Made by a program: the position numbers and the translations under genes. A DNA stretch of 64,000 nt from Cytobacillus gottheilii. GTDB lineage: Bacteria; Bacillota; Bacilli; Bacillales; Cytobacillaceae. The notes beneath the pieces were generated by a model that did no database searches, was not told the origin of the DNA, and saw only the letters and a list, made by a program, of their open reading frames with translations. The DNA is taken from contig NZ_KV440945.1 of the NCBI RefSeq assembly GCF_001636345.1, forward strand, positions 801,340 to 865,339, read 5' to 3'. Shown piece after piece: positions 44,315-55,378 of the stretch. The first letter of the stretch is position 1. Each line of letters begins with the position of its first letter.

Positions 44315-45066
44315 CAAAAAGAATCATTCCCTGTCTTGATGTAAAGGAAGGAAGAGTCGTAAAGGGAATTCAATTTGTGGAGCTCCGCGATGCTGGCGAT
44401 TCAGTTGAACTCGCTCGTTTTTACGATGAACAGGGAGCCGATGAGCTTGTCTTTTTAGATATTTCAGCTTCACATGAAGGGCGTAAAACAATGGTGGAGG
44501 TAGTAAAAGCTGTTGCTTCTGAGCTTGCCATTCCGTTTACCGTCGGGGGCGGCATCAACTCGCTTGAAGATATGAAGCGCATTTTACGAGCAGGAGCTGA
44601 CAAGGTTTCATTAAATACAGCAGCTGTTCTGCGTCCAGAGCTGATTACAGAAGGAGCCAACTTTTACGGTTCACAATGCATCGTCGTTGCCATTGATGCC
44701 AAGTATGATGAAGAGATTGGCACTTGGCGGGTGTACACACACGGCGGCCGCAAAGCGACAGAGCGGGATGTCATCTCATGGGCAAAAGAAGCGGTCGAAA
44801 GAGGTGCCGGCGAACTGCTGCTGACAAGCATGGATGCAGACGGTGAAAAGAAGGGCTTTAACATTGCTTTAACTAAAGCAGTCAGTGAGGCCGTTTCCGT
44901 GCCGGTTATCGCTTCAGGCGGTGCAGGAAACGCTGACCATTTTGCGGAAGCATTCCTGGACGGCAAGGCAGATGCCGCTCTGGCAGCTTCTATTTTTCAC
45001 TATAAAGAAACCTCTGTAGCAGAAGTGAAGGAAAGTGTGAAACAAAGAGGAGTGTGTATCCGATGA
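44308..45066 (+). CDS. hisF: Imidazole glycerol phosphate synthase, cyclase subunit HisF
   Basis: 252-aa TIM-barrel cyclase producing imidazole glycerol phosphate and AICAR with ammonia from HisH. Catalytic Asp in [15 protein letters not shown] and in [15 protein letters not shown]; phosphate sites [13 protein letters not shown] and [14 protein letters not shown] 44308 overlaps hisA, and the end overlaps hisI by four bases. Confidence 0.96.
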   Translation: MLTKRIIPCLDVKEGRVVKGIQFVELRDAGDSVELARFYDEQGADELVFLDISASHEGRKTMVEVVKAVASELAIPFTVGGGINSLEDMKRILRAGADKVSLNTAAVLRPELITEGANFYGSQCIVVAIDAKYDEEIGTWRVYTHGGRKATERDVISWAKEAVERGAGELLLTSMDADGEKKGFNIALTKAVSEAVSVPVIASGGAGNADHFAEAFLDGKADAALAASIFHYKETSVAEVKESVKQRGVCIR

Positions 45067-45695
45067 ATATTGAATTTGATGGCAATGGACTCATCCCGGC
45101 AATCGTTCAGCATGCCGAGACAAAAGAAGTGCTGACCCTCGCATATATGAATGAAGAATCCTACGGGAAATCGCTTGAAACAGGTGAAACCTGGTTCTAT
45201 AGCCGCTCCAGACAAGAGCTTTGGCACAAAGGCGCAACAAGCGGAAATACTCAAAAAATCGTAGAAATAAAACTCGATTGCGACAGGGATGCAATAGTCG
45301 TACTCGTTCAGCCTGCTGGACCTGCTTGTCATAAAGGGACAGAAAGCTGCTTTGAGGAGAGTGTTTATAAGGGAGAAGCTTTGGGAGATGCCCCCGCAGA
45401 TTACAGCATTTTAGGAAAACTTGAAAAAGTGATTCGTGATCGCGAAGCTGAACGCCCAGAAGGCGCTTATACCACGTATTTATTTGAAAAAGGCGTCGAT
45501 AAGATCTTGAAAAAAGTGGGCGAAGAAGCCTCCGAAGTCATTATCGCTGCTAAAAACCGTGACAAGGAAGAATTAAAATGGGAATCAGCAGATCTGCTGT
45601 ACCACCTGCTTGTCCTATTGCGTGAACAAGACCTTCCATTTGGAGACGTATTGAAGGTATTGGAGAAAAGACACGAGAAACCGGCCGCTGAGTAG
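45063..45695 (+). CDS. hisI: Bifunctional phosphoribosyl-AMP cyclohydrolase / phosphoribosyl-ATP pyrophosphatase
   Basis: 210-aa fusion of HisI (about 1-105; [19 protein letters not shown] and zinc Cys in DCDRDAIVV...GPACHKG) and HisE (about 115-205; [26 protein letters not shown]). Catalyses steps two and three of histidine synthesis. ATG 45063 is used, with AGAGGAGTG upstream; GTG at 45054 overlaps that site. Last gene of the operon. Confidence 0.95.
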   Translation: MNIEFDGNGLIPAIVQHAETKEVLTLAYMNEESYGKSLETGETWFYSRSRQELWHKGATSGNTQKIVEIKLDCDRDAIVVLVQPAGPACHKGTESCFEESVYKGEALGDAPADYSILGKLEKVIRDREAERPEGAYTTYLFEKGVDKILKKVGEEASEVIIAAKNRDKEELKWESADLLYHLLVLLREQDLPFGDVLKVLEKRHEKPAAE

Positions 45696-45711
45696 AGTGG
45701 GCGGTTTTTTT
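45678..45711 (+). terminator. Terminator of the his operon
   Basis: AAACCGGCC pairs with GGGCGGTTT across a 12-base loop that contains the hisI stop, followed by a T-run. Confidence 0.75.
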
Positions 45712-45756
45712 ATTGTTGAGGGGAGCTGCTGTTTGATCGGAAAGAGCGGGATTTTA

Positions 45757-46467
45757 AACTAGAATAGGTAGTTTTGCGTCTGTAAATTCGATTTGATAGG
45801 AAAAGCGGAAATTTTGATAGGAAACTTAAAAAATTTGATAGGAAACCATGCAATTTTGATAGGAAAAAGAGATATTTTGATAGGAACCGCAGAAAATTTG
45901 ATAGATATCCCCCATCTGAAGAGAAAAACGGACTAAATAAAGGGGCAAAAAGTCCGAAATTATGCAGATACCAGGTGAAAAGGCAGAAATCAGAACTAAA
46001 AAAGGTAATTTTGTATTTGTAAATTCGATTTGATAGGAAAAGCGGAAATTTTGATAGGAAACTTCAAAAGTTTGATAGGAAACCATGCACTTTTGATAGG
46101 AAAGAGAGATATTTTGATAGAAACCGCAGAAAATTTGATAGATATCCCCCACCTGAAGAGAAAAACGGACTAAATAAAGGAGCAAAAAGTCCGAAATTAT
46201 GCAGATACCAGGTGGGAAGGCAGATATCTGAACTAAAAAAGGTAATTTTGCGTCTGTAAATTCGATTTGATAGGAAAACCCGAAATTTTGATAGGAAACT
46301 TCAGAAATTTGATAGGAAACCAAGCAATTTTGATAGGAAAAAGAAATATTTTGATAGGAACCGCAGAAAATTTGATAGAAATCCCCCATCCCAAGAAAGA
46401 AATAGACTAAATAAAGGAGCCAAAAGCTCGAAAAAGTGCAGATTTCAAGCAAAGAAGCATAAATCTA
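45757..46467. repeat. Three 237-bp tandem units, each with six TTTGATAG motifs at 21-bp pitch
   Basis: TTTGATAG starts at 45792, 45813, 45834, 45855, 45876, 45897; 46029, 46050, 46071, 46092, 46113, 46134; and 46266, 46287, 46308, 46329, 46350, 46371. Pitch is exactly 21 within units and 237 between units. Nearly all of the first five motifs per unit read TTTGATAGGAAA; the sixth always lacks GGAAA. The rest of each unit holds a CGGACT/AGTCCG inverted repeat and a CCCACCTG/CAGGTGGG inverted repeat (clearest in unit 2). A stray TTTGATCGGAAA lies just before, at 45732. The third unit diverges towards its 3' end. Confidence 0.92.
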
Positions 46468-46689
46468 GTTCATGAAAAACCATTCCAGAGCTCGAAAAAG
46501 GGTTAAAAGATGAAATCACACGTATTTTGATCAGTTTTACAAATAAACGAATCAGGAAATCAAAATATGAGTTAAAAAAACAGTCTCCCACCCAAGACTA
46601 ACTCATTTTTGAACTTTCTGTGAGGATTTATCCCAAAGGAAGGATACTTCAAGCCAATAAGCAAATATAACCTTAAAGGAAGTGATGAT

Positions 46690-47646
46690 TTGATTATAAA
46701 AGAACGGGAAATACCCATTCGGATTCTTAAAATTCAAGCCTTATTAGACAGAGTAACCCTGCCTCCTGAAAAAAGAGCAATATTAGATGGGGAGTTAAAA
46801 TCGAGGCTAGCTGGTTATTATGGAGAAAAGGCGATTGATTATTATTTGAGGAAATTACCCGAAAATGATTACTGCATTCTCCACAGTTTAAGATTGAAAA
46901 TGAACTCCGATTACTTTCAGATTGACACGCTGTTATTAACAGATAAGTATGCCTTAATTATTGAAGTGAAAAATCTGGCAGGTGAACTTTTTATCGATGT
47001 TAATTGTAATCAGCTGATTCAAACAACACCGGAAGGAGAAGTGAAAGGCTATCAAAATCCAGTACAGCAGGCGAAGTATCAAAAGCAAGATTTAGATAAA
47101 GTATTTCAAACTAAAGCAATCCACCTTCCCATTGAGTACCTCGTAATAATCAGCAAGCCCTCTACCATTCTGAAAACCAATTCCAAATATGCGATCTCCA
47201 AAATAATTCATGCACAATATCTAATTGAAGAGATTGAACGCCTAAATAAGAAGTATCACATGGTCATTCATGAACAGAAAGCAGTGAAGAAAATGGCAAA
47301 AATGCTGTCAAAATTTCATTGTCGGGAAACATATGATGTTTTAAAGGCCAATCAGTTCACCCATGAGGATGTACAGAAGGGCGTACGCTGTTCTGATTGT
47401 GGTCACACGCCAATGCAGCGCAAGCATGGAACATGGAAATGCACGAATTGCTGCAAGATAGATCTAAACGCGCATGTCAAAGCAGTGGAGAGTTATTTCC
47501 TTTTATTCGATTCACCACTGACAAATCAAAAATTTCGTGACTTTACTTACATGGATTCTGAGCAGACAGCAAGTAGACTTCTGAAAAAGATGAATCTTCC
47601 TCATTCTGGTAATGGGAGAAGTCGTGTGTACTATAGTTTACACTGA
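46690..47646 (+). CDS. NERD-domain protein with C-terminal zinc ribbon
   Basis: 318-aa protein with a nuclease-related NERD domain (about 40-150). The restriction-like core is visible as GYYGEKAIDYYLRKL, then FQIDTLLLTDKYALIIEVKN, which holds the D...E-x-K catalytic pattern. A zinc ribbon CSDCGHTPMQRKHGTWKCTNC (residues about 235-256) and a helical tail follow. TTG start at 46690 with AAAGGAAGTGATG upstream. Predicted cytoplasmic. NERD proteins are suspected nucleases of unknown purpose; there are no obvious defence genes beside it, only the 237-bp repeat array upstream. Confidence 0.8.
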   Translation: MIIKEREIPIRILKIQALLDRVTLPPEKRAILDGELKSRLAGYYGEKAIDYYLRKLPENDYCILHSLRLKMNSDYFQIDTLLLTDKYALIIEVKNLAGELFIDVNCNQLIQTTPEGEVKGYQNPVQQAKYQKQDLDKVFQTKAIHLPIEYLVIISKPSTILKTNSKYAISKIIHAQYLIEEIERLNKKYHMVIHEQKAVKKMAKMLSKFHCRETYDVLKANQFTHEDVQKGVRCSDCGHTPMQRKHGTWKCTNCCKIDLNAHVKAVESYFLLFDSPLTNQKFRDFTYMDSEQTASRLLKKMNLPHSGNGRSRVYYSLH

Positions 47647-47766
47647 ATTGAATCAGTTATTATTCTTTTCTGATCCCCCAAACCAAATTACATCCCCACA
47701 AGCCCTTCTCCTAATGCTTGTACATATGATATACTACTACAGTTAATATGTATGATGGAGGATTTC

Positions 47767-49260
47767 ATGAGTAAAGACTCTAAAGCGAGACATCAGATGG
47801 GAAAGTTATTGTCGTTTAATCCTTCGGGTGAGTATTACTTTTCAAAAGGAGTAAAGGCTTATCATCGCAGGGATTTTTATAAAGCAACAAAGTATTTACA
47901 GCGTGCCATGCAGCTGGAGCCGGGTGAGCCGATGATTGTGTGTCAGCTTGCGATTGTTTATTCAGAGATGGGTGAGCATCAGCAGTCGAATCGTCTGCTT
48001 CATATGATTCTGGAAGAGCTGGATGAGGACATGAGTGAGTGTCATTATTTTTTAGCTAACAATTATGCTCATATGGGCTTTTTTAAGGATGCGTATCAGC
48101 ATGCGAATCTTTATCTGGAGTTAAATGATGATGGGGAGTTTTCTGATGATACAGAGGATTTGCTTGATTTATTAACACTGGAGGCTGAGGAGAATGATGA
48201 GGATCTCTATGAGCAGGATGACCTGATTATTAAGCAGGAGCAGGCTAGGGAATTGCTCGAATCGGGCCATTTTCCAAAGGCGGTAGAAATCTTAACGTCT
48301 GTTATTGAAGATTATCCGGAATATTGGTCGGCTTACAATAATTTGGCGCTTGCGTATTTTTATTTAGGGGAAGTGCAGAAGGCTTCCGAAATTTTAAATA
48401 AAGTGCTGGAAGAGAATCCAGGGAATTTGCATGCGTTATGCAACAGGCTTGTTTTTGCCTTTTATCAGCGCAGTTTTGCAGAGATCAAGCTGTTAAAAGA
48501 AACATTAAAGAAAATTAAGCCGATGTCTGCTGAGCATCAGTTTAAGCTTGGTGCAACGTTTGCGTTGACTGGGGAGTATGAAGCGGCGTTTCAATGGCTT
48601 CGGAAGCTGCAGAAATCAGGATTTGACGGTGATGGGCCATTCTATTATTGGCTGTCGTATGCGGCTTATTTTACCGGGAGAGAGGATATTGCCCGCTCTA
48701 CTTGGAAAAAAGCAGTCGAAATGAATCCTGATAAAGAGGGCTTCGAGCCGTGGAACGAAGAGAAACAGGAGCAAAATGGTTTTGAAGATCATCCTTCTTC
48801 TATTCTAAAAAAGCTGAAGAGTGATTATAAAGAGGAAAGAATGTTTGCTCTATTCCTGATTTCGGTTTCGAGTAAGCAGGATGAACTGCTTTTATCGGAA
48901 GGCATTAAGAAAAACCATAAATTATCTGCGCTTGAACAAGAGTATGTGTCCTACATTACAACAGGTTCAGCGAAGAGCACAGCAGTAGGCGCGCATGAAA
49001 TTGCCCAGCTTTTATATGAAAATCATCATCCGATTGGCACAACGGAAGCTGGTCTTTATCTGCTGTGGTTTACTGTATTTATTGAAATGGAAAAGAACAG
49101 TGTGCTTATTAAAAATAAGTTAGCCTGGGCAGCTGCGCTTGAGTATGTTTGGAAAAAGATGCGCAGTGAAAAGGTTCCACAAGCACAATTGGCTGGACAG
49201 TACGGCATTTCCGTTTCTACTTTAGGAAAATACATTAAATTGGTAAATAATTTCCTTTAA
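47767..49260 (+). CDS. yvcD: Tetratricopeptide-repeat protein YvcD
   Basis: 497-aa cytoplasmic protein with at least six TPR-like helix pairs (YFSKGVKAYHRRDFYKATKY, MIVCQLAIVYSEMGEHQQSN, YWSAYNNLALAYFYLGEVQK) in residues 20-320, and a C-terminal DNA-binding-like HTH (QAQLAGQYGISVSTLGKYIK). ATG 47767 is set by GGAGG six bases upstream; ATG 47752 has none. An extended -10, TGA-TATACT, lies at 47727-47735. Function unknown; it stands between his and trxB genes as in B. subtilis. Confidence 0.82.
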   Translation: MSKDSKARHQMGKLLSFNPSGEYYFSKGVKAYHRRDFYKATKYLQRAMQLEPGEPMIVCQLAIVYSEMGEHQQSNRLLHMILEELDEDMSECHYFLANNYAHMGFFKDAYQHANLYLELNDDGEFSDDTEDLLDLLTLEAEENDEDLYEQDDLIIKQEQARELLESGHFPKAVEILTSVIEDYPEYWSAYNNLALAYFYLGEVQKASEILNKVLEENPGNLHALCNRLVFAFYQRSFAEIKLLKETLKKIKPMSAEHQFKLGATFALTGEYEAAFQWLRKLQKSGFDGDGPFYYWLSYAAYFTGREDIARSTWKKAVEMNPDKEGFEPWNEEKQEQNGFEDHPSSILKKLKSDYKEERMFALFLISVSSKQDELLLSEGIKKNHKLSALEQEYVSYITTGSAKSTAVGAHEIAQLLYENHHPIGTTEAGLYLLWFTVFIEMEKNSVLIKNKLAWAAALEYVWKKMRSEKVPQAQLAGQYGISVSTLGKYIKLVNNFL

Positions 49261-49261
49261 T

Positions 49262-49297
49262 GAGCAGATTTTTGGACGAAATCTGCTCTTTTTTATA
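49262..49297 (+). terminator. Terminator after yvcD
   Basis: GAGCAGATTT (49262-49271) and AAATCTGCTC (49279-49288) form a perfect 10-bp stem followed by TTTTTTAT. Confidence 0.9.
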
Positions 49298-49369
49298 TGA
49301 TTAAGAAAAATAATCAGCAGTGAAATTTACTGCCGAAATGCTTGATATCAGCCATTTGGACTGATTAAG

Positions 49370-49480
49370 AAATGTGCAAACTGATTTTTTATAGGATCAT
49401 GTTAGATGGAGAAGATAATAAATGGGTATGGAAATAAGAAGCGCAGCATAAACTGCGGCTGGGTAATCTCCTGCACATTT
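49370..49480 (+). promoter_or_regulatory. Possible structured leader of trxB
   Basis: AAATGTGCA (49370-49378) is perfectly complementary to TGCACATTT (49472-49480) close to the ribosome site, and encloses a CGCAG/CTGCG hairpin (49441-49459). Seen directly; function is speculative. Confidence 0.3.
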
Positions 49481-49487
49481 TATATAA

Positions 49488-50453
<966 letters not shown>

Positions 50454-50867
50454 TCTGTGTAATTTTGCTCAGCACGTTAATAAGCATAAATTCAAATGTT
50501 AGATTAGACTTTACAAAAAGTCATTATGTTTTAACTGTGCTGTAACGTTAGTGAAACAAATTTCGGGTAATATAAGAATAGAAATTGACCCCCTTTTTAA
50601 GATATAAATCTTGTTGAGCACAGTGAGAGCTGGGCTCCTTTTTTTTGCGTTCAAATGATTTGGTATAAAATACAAATAAAAAGAAACCTTTGTCTAGAGC
50701 TGTCTGTTTTAGGACAAGACCGATTAGCTGAAATTGGATAAAAGCTGTGGCAGCGGCAGTCAATCGTTGTCGCTGTCCTGCAAACATAGTATAATATAAG
50801 GAATATAAAAACGGCATAACGTGGGCTTCGGGTAATGCGGCCCGGTCATAAAGGTCAGGTGAAAGTA
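50454..50867. other. Intergenic region trxB-yvcI
   Basis: About 410 AT-rich bases with no gene. A terminator-like hairpin is at 50616-50647. TTCGGGTAAT occurs twice (50561-50570 and 50828-50837), the -10-like half of a sigma-B promoter, but without a good -35 partner. The cwlO gene found near trxB in B. subtilis is absent. Confidence 0.5.
50616..50647 (+). terminator. Terminator downstream of trxB
   Basis: GAGCACAG (50616-50623) pairs with CTGGGCTC (50630-50637, one mismatch), followed by an unbroken T-run. Confidence 0.65.
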
Positions 50868-51326
50868 GTGCAAAGAGTCACCAATTGTGTATTGTTAAAA
50901 GAGAATAAAGTGTTGCTTCTTCAAAAACCGAGACGCGGCTGGTGGGTTGCGCCTGGCGGAAAAATGGAGCCGGGAGAATCGGTTAGAGATTCTTGCATTA
51001 GAGAATTTCGGGAGGAAACAGGTATTTACTTGCGCAATCCGAATATAAAAGGCATTTTCACTTTTATTATGAAGGATGGCGATAAGGTGCTGTCTGAATG
51101 GATGATGTTCACCTTTATGGCGCAGGAATCTGATGGACTTAATGTGGATGAGTCTGAGGAAGGAAAGCTTTCATGGCATAAGCTTGAGGAGATAAAAGAT
51201 TTGCCGATGGCAGCTGGTGATTATCACATTTTGGACTACATGATTCATGGAAATGGTATGATTTACGGCACATTTACGTATACACCAGATTTTGAACTGA
51301 TCAGTTATAGGCTCGATCCTAGTTAA
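50868..51326 (+). CDS. yvcI: Nudix hydrolase YvcI
   Basis: 152-aa Nudix pyrophosphohydrolase of the 8-oxo-dGTPase-like type. Nudix box GGKMEPGESVRDSCIREFRE followed by ETGI matches consensus fully. Start GTG 50868 is chosen from AGGTGA five bases upstream and because the conserved sequence begins at QRVTNCVLL; the ATG at 50835 would add 11 unconserved residues. Substrate not determined by sequence. First gene of yvcI-yvcJ-yvcK-whiA-crh. Confidence 0.88.
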   Translation: MQRVTNCVLLKENKVLLLQKPRRGWWVAPGGKMEPGESVRDSCIREFREETGIYLRNPNIKGIFTFIMKDGDKVLSEWMMFTFMAQESDGLNVDESEEGKLSWHKLEEIKDLPMAAGDYHILDYMIHGNGMIYGTFTYTPDFELISYRLDPS

Positions 51327-51363
51327 TGTTCTATAAAAATCGAAGCAGTTTCGGGGGGAAATA

Positions 51364-52260
51364 ATGATGAGTACGGGTTCAATAAATGAAACACAAATGG
51401 TTATTATTACAGGTATGTCTGGAGCAGGAAAAACAGTAGCAATTCAAAGCTTCGAAGATCTCGGGTTTTTCTGTGTTGATAACTTGCCCCCAACTCTTCT
51501 GCCAAAATTTCTTGAACTGATGAAGGAATCCGGGAATAAGATGAATAAGGTTGCGCTGGTAATGGACCTTCGCGGCCGTGAGTTTTTTGATCACCTTTTT
51601 AAAGCGTTAGACGAGCTGGCTGAAAAATCATGGGTCACACCCAAGATTCTTTTTTTAGACGCTGATGATTCGACGCTCGTAAGCAGGTATAAGGAAACGA
51701 GAAGGTCTCACCCATTGGCGCCATCAGGGCTGCCTCTTGAAGGCATTAAGCTTGAGCGCGAGCTGCTTGAAGAACTGAAGGGAAGAGCACAGCTTATTTA
51801 TAAAACCTCTTCTATGAAGCCAAGGGAACTTCGTGAAAAAATACTAATGGAATTTTCAGTGAATAAAAAAACCATTTTTACTGTCAATGTCATGTCTTTT
51901 GGCTTTAAATATGGCCTTCCAATCGATGCGGATCTTGTGTTTGATGTTCGCTTTTTGCCTAACCCGCACTATATCGACCATATGCGTCCTAAAACAGGGT
52001 TAGATGAAGAGGTTTCAAGCTATGTGCTTAAATGGACTGAAACAACGAAATTTCTTGAAAAAGTGACTGAATTGCTGAGTTTTATGCTTCCTCATTATAA
52101 AAGAGAAGGAAAATCACAGCTTGTCATTGCCATTGGCTGTACAGGCGGCCAGCACCGTTCTGTTGCGCTTGCTGAATATTTGGGGCACTTCTTTCAAGAG
52201 GATTATCATACGAAAATTACGCATCGTGACATTGAGAGGAGAAAGGAAAAGACAAAATGA
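51364..52260 (+). CDS. yvcJ: RapZ/YvcJ-family nucleotide-binding protein
   Basis: 298-aa protein with P-loop [19 protein letters not shown] and the C-terminal RapZ-type domain ([19 protein letters not shown]). Binds and hydrolyses GTP/ATP; in B. subtilis linked to competence, in E. coli RapZ senses glucosamine-6-phosphate metabolism. ATG 51364 follows GGGGGGAAA; it overlaps yvcK by four bases. Confidence 0.93.
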   Translation: MMSTGSINETQMVIITGMSGAGKTVAIQSFEDLGFFCVDNLPPTLLPKFLELMKESGNKMNKVALVMDLRGREFFDHLFKALDELAEKSWVTPKILFLDADDSTLVSRYKETRRSHPLAPSGLPLEGIKLERELLEELKGRAQLIYKTSSMKPRELREKILMEFSVNKKTIFTVNVMSFGFKYGLPIDADLVFDVRFLPNPHYIDHMRPKTGLDEEVSSYVLKWTETTKFLEKVTELLSFMLPHYKREGKSQLVIAIGCTGGQHRSVALAEYLGHFFQEDYHTKITHRDIERRKEKTK

Positions 52261-53234
52261 ACAGACAGCCGAGGATTGTCATCATTGGCGGCGGCACAGG
52301 ACTGCCAGTCCTCTTAAGAGGATTGAAAAAGTATCCTGTTGATATTACAGCCATTGTAACCGTAGCTGATGATGGCGGCAGTTCAGGCAGGCTTAGAGAT
52401 GATTTAAATATTCCGCCTCCTGGTGATATTCGCAATGTGTTAGCGGCGCTTTCTGATGTTGAACCGCTGATTGAAGAAATGTTTCAGCACCGATTTTCAA
52501 CGAGCAATGAACTTGCAGGTCATTCATTAGGGAATTTAATATTGGCTGCCATGACATCGATTACAGGAAATTTTGTTCATGCCATACAAGAGATGAGTAA
52601 AGTTTTAAATGTACGAGGCAAAGTGCTTCCGGCGGCCAATCAGAGTGTAGTTTTGAAAGCGGAGATGGAGGACGGCACGATTGTGACAGGTGAGTCCAAA
52701 ATTCCGTACTCTGGAAAAAAGATTAAGCGGGTTTTTCTTGAACCTAAGCAAATCCAGCCTTTGCCTGAATCGGTTCATGCTATAAGACAGGCAGATATGA
52801 TTATTATTGGTCCAGGCAGTTTATATACAAGCATCCTGCCTAATCTGCTTGTGCCGAAGCTTGGCAATGAGGTGCGCCGTTCACGAGCAAAAAAAGTTTA
52901 TATATGCAACTTAATGACTCAGGCTGGTGAAACTCATAATTACACGGCAAGTGATCATGTTAAAGCCATATATGATCATATGAATGCAGCATTTATGAAT
53001 ACCATTCTCGTTAACAAGGAGAATATACCGGCACACGTGCAGGAAAAATATATTGAAGAAATGGCGAAGCCTGTTTTTTACGATGTAGATCGGCTTCATG
53101 AGTTGGGACTTGAGGTAATACCAGGTGAGATCGTCAGCTATGAAGGCGGAATCATCCGCCATGATACACAGGAAGTGGCAGATATTCTTTATCATTTGCT
53201 TTTAGCTGAAACCAAAAAGCGTTTTGAAGCGTAG
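52257..53234 (+). CDS. yvcK: YvcK gluconeogenesis factor, CofD-like
   Basis: 325-aa protein of the YvcK/CofD-like fold with [20 protein letters not shown] and the conserved [26 protein letters not shown] and [16 protein letters not shown]. In B. subtilis it binds UDP-GlcNAc and is needed for cell shape on gluconeogenic carbon sources. Start ATG 52257 overlaps yvcJ (ATGA). Confidence 0.93.
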   Translation: MNRQPRIVIIGGGTGLPVLLRGLKKYPVDITAIVTVADDGGSSGRLRDDLNIPPPGDIRNVLAALSDVEPLIEEMFQHRFSTSNELAGHSLGNLILAAMTSITGNFVHAIQEMSKVLNVRGKVLPAANQSVVLKAEMEDGTIVTGESKIPYSGKKIKRVFLEPKQIQPLPESVHAIRQADMIIIGPGSLYTSILPNLLVPKLGNEVRRSRAKKVYICNLMTQAGETHNYTASDHVKAIYDHMNAAFMNTILVNKENIPAHVQEKYIEEMAKPVFYDVDRLHELGLEVIPGEIVSYEGGIIRHDTQEVADILYHLLLAETKKRFEA

Positions 53235-53290
53235 TATATACAGTGCCAATGTTTATATCTAGAACATTGTGCCAGGTAGGGGGTGAAGGA

Positions 53291-54241
53291 ATGTCTTTCG
53301 CTTCAGAAACAAAAAAAGAACTTACCAATATTGAAACAAAGGGCTGCTGCAGTATATCTGAACTCTCTGCCTTAATCCGGATGAATGGTTCCTTATCCTT
53401 TTCCAATCGTAAATTGGTTGTTGACATACAGACGGAAAATGCAGCGATTGCCAGAAGAATCTATACGCTAATTAAAAAGAATTATAGTGTTCAGGTAGAG
53501 CTGCTTGTTCGTAAAAAAATGAGATTAAAGAAAAACAATGTCTATATTGTCCGTCTTGCTGAAGGGGCAAGTACAATTCTTGATGATTTAAAAATCCTAA
53601 GTGAAGGCTTTGTTTTTACACATGATATCGCCCAGGAGCTTGTAAAAAAGAAATGCTGTAAGCGTTCTTATCTTCGCGGAGCTTTTCTTGCCGGCGGTTC
53701 TGTCAATAATCCGGAAACATCGTCGTATCACCTTGAAATTGCTTCTTTATATAAGGAACACAATGATGCATTATGCGAGCTTATGAACACATTTGGCTTA
53801 AACAGCAAAACACTGGAACGAAAAAAAGGGTTTATAACGTATTTAAAAGAAGCAGAAAAAATAACCGAATTCTTAAATATTATTGGCGCTCATGCTGCTT
53901 TGCTGCGGTTTGAGGATATCAGGATTGTCCGTGATATGCGAAACTCGGTTAACCGTCTTGTAAATTGTGAAACTGCGAACTTGAACAAAACGATTGGTGC
54001 AGCACTGCGCCAAGTCGAAAACATAAAATATATTGAACAAACGGTAGGGCTGCAAATTCTTCCAGATAAATTACGGGAAATTGCAGAACTGCGTGTAGCT
54101 TATCAGGATGTAACTTTAAAAGAGCTTGGGGAAATGGTGTCTGGTGGAAATATCAGCAAATCAGGCATTAATCACCGACTTCGTAAAATTGATGAAATTG
54201 CAGAAAAGCTAAAAGCGGGTGATATTACAATCCCCCAGTAG
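53291..54241 (+). CDS. whiA: WhiA DNA-binding protein
   Basis: 316-aa protein with an N-terminal LAGLIDADG-type homing-endonuclease-like fold without nuclease function ([25 protein letters not shown] region) and a C-terminal helix-turn-helix ([20 protein letters not shown]). Needed for sporulation in actinomycetes and for division and chromosome segregation in Bacillus. ATG 53291 follows AGGGGGTGAAGG; the longer in-frame start at 53243 lacks a ribosome site. Confidence 0.94.
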   Translation: MSFASETKKELTNIETKGCCSISELSALIRMNGSLSFSNRKLVVDIQTENAAIARRIYTLIKKNYSVQVELLVRKKMRLKKNNVYIVRLAEGASTILDDLKILSEGFVFTHDIAQELVKKKCCKRSYLRGAFLAGGSVNNPETSSYHLEIASLYKEHNDALCELMNTFGLNSKTLERKKGFITYLKEAEKITEFLNIIGAHAALLRFEDIRIVRDMRNSVNRLVNCETANLNKTIGAALRQVENIKYIEQTVGLQILPDKLREIAELRVAYQDVTLKELGEMVSGGNISKSGINHRLRKIDEIAEKLKAGDITIPQ

Positions 54242-54265
54242 CGAGCAATAGGAGGATTGATTTTT

Positions 54266-54523
54266 ATGGTGGAGAAACAGGTTGAGGTAAAATTAAAAAC
54301 AGGCTTACAGGCACGGCCAGCGGCATTATTCGTTCAAGAAGCAAATCGTTTTTCATCTGATATTTTCTTAGAACGAGATGGAAAAAAGGTAAACGCGAAA
54401 AGTATAATGGGCTTAATGAGCCTGGCTGTCAGCACGGGTGCCACAATCACATTAATGGCAAGCGGCAGTGATGAACAAGAAGCGCTAGAACAATTGGCTA
54501 AATACATTCAACAAGAACAATAG
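54266..54523 (+). CDS. crh: HPr-like catabolite repression protein Crh
   Basis: 85-aa HPr paralogue. The residue matching the PTS phosphorylation site His15 is Gln (TGLQARPAALF), so it cannot work in sugar transport, while the HprK target Ser46 is kept (NAKSIMGLMSL). P-Ser-Crh acts as a CcpA co-repressor. ATG 54266 follows ATAGGAGG. Its kinase HprK is encoded at 35141-36076. Confidence 0.95.
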   Translation: MVEKQVEVKLKTGLQARPAALFVQEANRFSSDIFLERDGKKVNAKSIMGLMSLAVSTGATITLMASGSDEQEALEQLAKYIQQEQ

Positions 54524-54529
54524 AAAGAA

Positions 54530-54560
54530 AGGGCACATTTTTAGGAATGTGTCCTTTTTT
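54530..54560 (+). terminator. Terminator after crh
   Basis: GGGCACATT (54531-54539) pairs with AATGTGTCC (54546-54554), then TTTTTT. Confidence 0.85.
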
Positions 54561-54637
54561 CTTGGGGAGCTATGCGAACTAGAAGCTGAGGAGTAGTCTC
54601 AGTACAACTGCCAAGTTATGAATTTAATTTCAGGAAC

Positions 54638-54669
54638 AAAAAAAGCGAGGCACATGTTAGTGCCTCACT
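54638..54669 (-). terminator. Terminator after clpP
   Basis: On the minus strand GTGAGGCAC and GTGCCTCGC form the stem (arms at 54660-54668 and 54645-54653), followed by seven T. Confidence 0.85.
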
Positions 54670-54677
54670 CTGAACCA

Positions 54678-55274
54678 TTATTTTGCTTCGTTTGGATTGC
54701 GGGAAATGATTTTGTCGATTAAGCCGTACTCTAATGCTCTTTCAGCTGTCATAAAGTTATCGCGATCTGTATCCTTTGCAATCACTTCAAGCGGCTGACC
54801 AGTGCGCTCAGCAAGAATCGTATTTAATTTTTCGCGAAGGAAAAGAATACGTTTTGCAGCAATTTCAATTTCAGTTGCCTGCCCTTGAGCACCGCCAAGT
54901 GGCTGGTGAATCATCACTTCACTGTTTGGAAGTGCGAAGCGTTTTCCTTTTTCACCGGCAGCTAGAAGGAATGCCCCCATAGAAGCAGCCATACCTGTGC
55001 AGATTGTAGAAACGCTAGGCTTGATGTATTGCATTGTATCGTAAATCGCCATACCAGCCGTGATGCTTCCGCCTGGAGAGTTGATGTATAATGTAATATC
55101 TTTCTCAGGATTTTCAGCCTCTAAAAATAGCAATTGAGCTACAATTGAGTTGGCAACATTATCATCAATTGCACTGCCAAGCATAATAATACGGTCTTTT
55201 AAAAGGCGGGAGTAAATATCATAAGCACGTTCCCCGCGGTTTGTTTGTTCGATAACTGTAGGGATTAAATTCAT
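54678..55274 (-). CDS. clpP: ATP-dependent Clp protease proteolytic subunit ClpP
   Basis: 198-aa serine protease forming the tetradecameric chamber used with ClpC, ClpX and ClpE. Catalytic Ser in [12 protein letters not shown], His in [12 protein letters not shown] and Asp in DTDRDNFM. The start is the ATG at 55274 ([20 protein letters not shown]) with AAAGGAGGA upstream; the longer frame to 55328 runs into the leader. Controlled by a CtsR box over its promoter. Confidence 0.97.
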   Translation of the reverse strand: MNLIPTVIEQTNRGERAYDIYSRLLKDRIIMLGSAIDDNVANSIVAQLLFLEAENPEKDITLYINSPGGSITAGMAIYDTMQYIKPSVSTICTGMAASMGAFLLAAGEKGKRFALPNSEVMIHQPLGGAQGQATEIEIAAKRILFLREKLNTILAERTGQPLEVIAKDTDRDNFMTAERALEYGLIDKIISRNPNEAK

Positions 55275-55349
55275 TCTAATTCCTCCTTTAAAATTAAGGG
55301 ATAGTGCAGACTTCATTCTGTAAGACATACACCATTTTTATGTAGTTTT

Positions 55350-55378
55350 ATCATACACTAATGGTCAATAAAGGTCAA
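55350..55378 (-). promoter_or_regulatory. Sigma-A promoter of clpP
   Basis: On the minus strand TTGACC (55378-55373), 17-base spacer, TATGAT (55355-55350). Confidence 0.85.

Noticed and set aside
45826-46452. 208-codon minus-strand reading frame over the repeat array, with SYQN repeated every seven residues
   Set aside because: 21 and 237 are multiples of three, so any frame without a stop in the unit stays open automatically. The only start is a TTG without a ribosome site, and the predicted peptide has no plausible protein character.
45757-46467. Possible CRISPR array
   Set aside because: Motifs are 12 bases with 9-base spacers, and the spacers themselves repeat between 237-bp units. There are no unique spacers of 25-40 bases and no cas genes.
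50547-50570. Sigma-B promoter GTTAGT-N12-GGGTAA between trxB and yvcI
   Set aside because: The -35 matches only half of GTTTAA and the distance to yvcI is about 300 bases.
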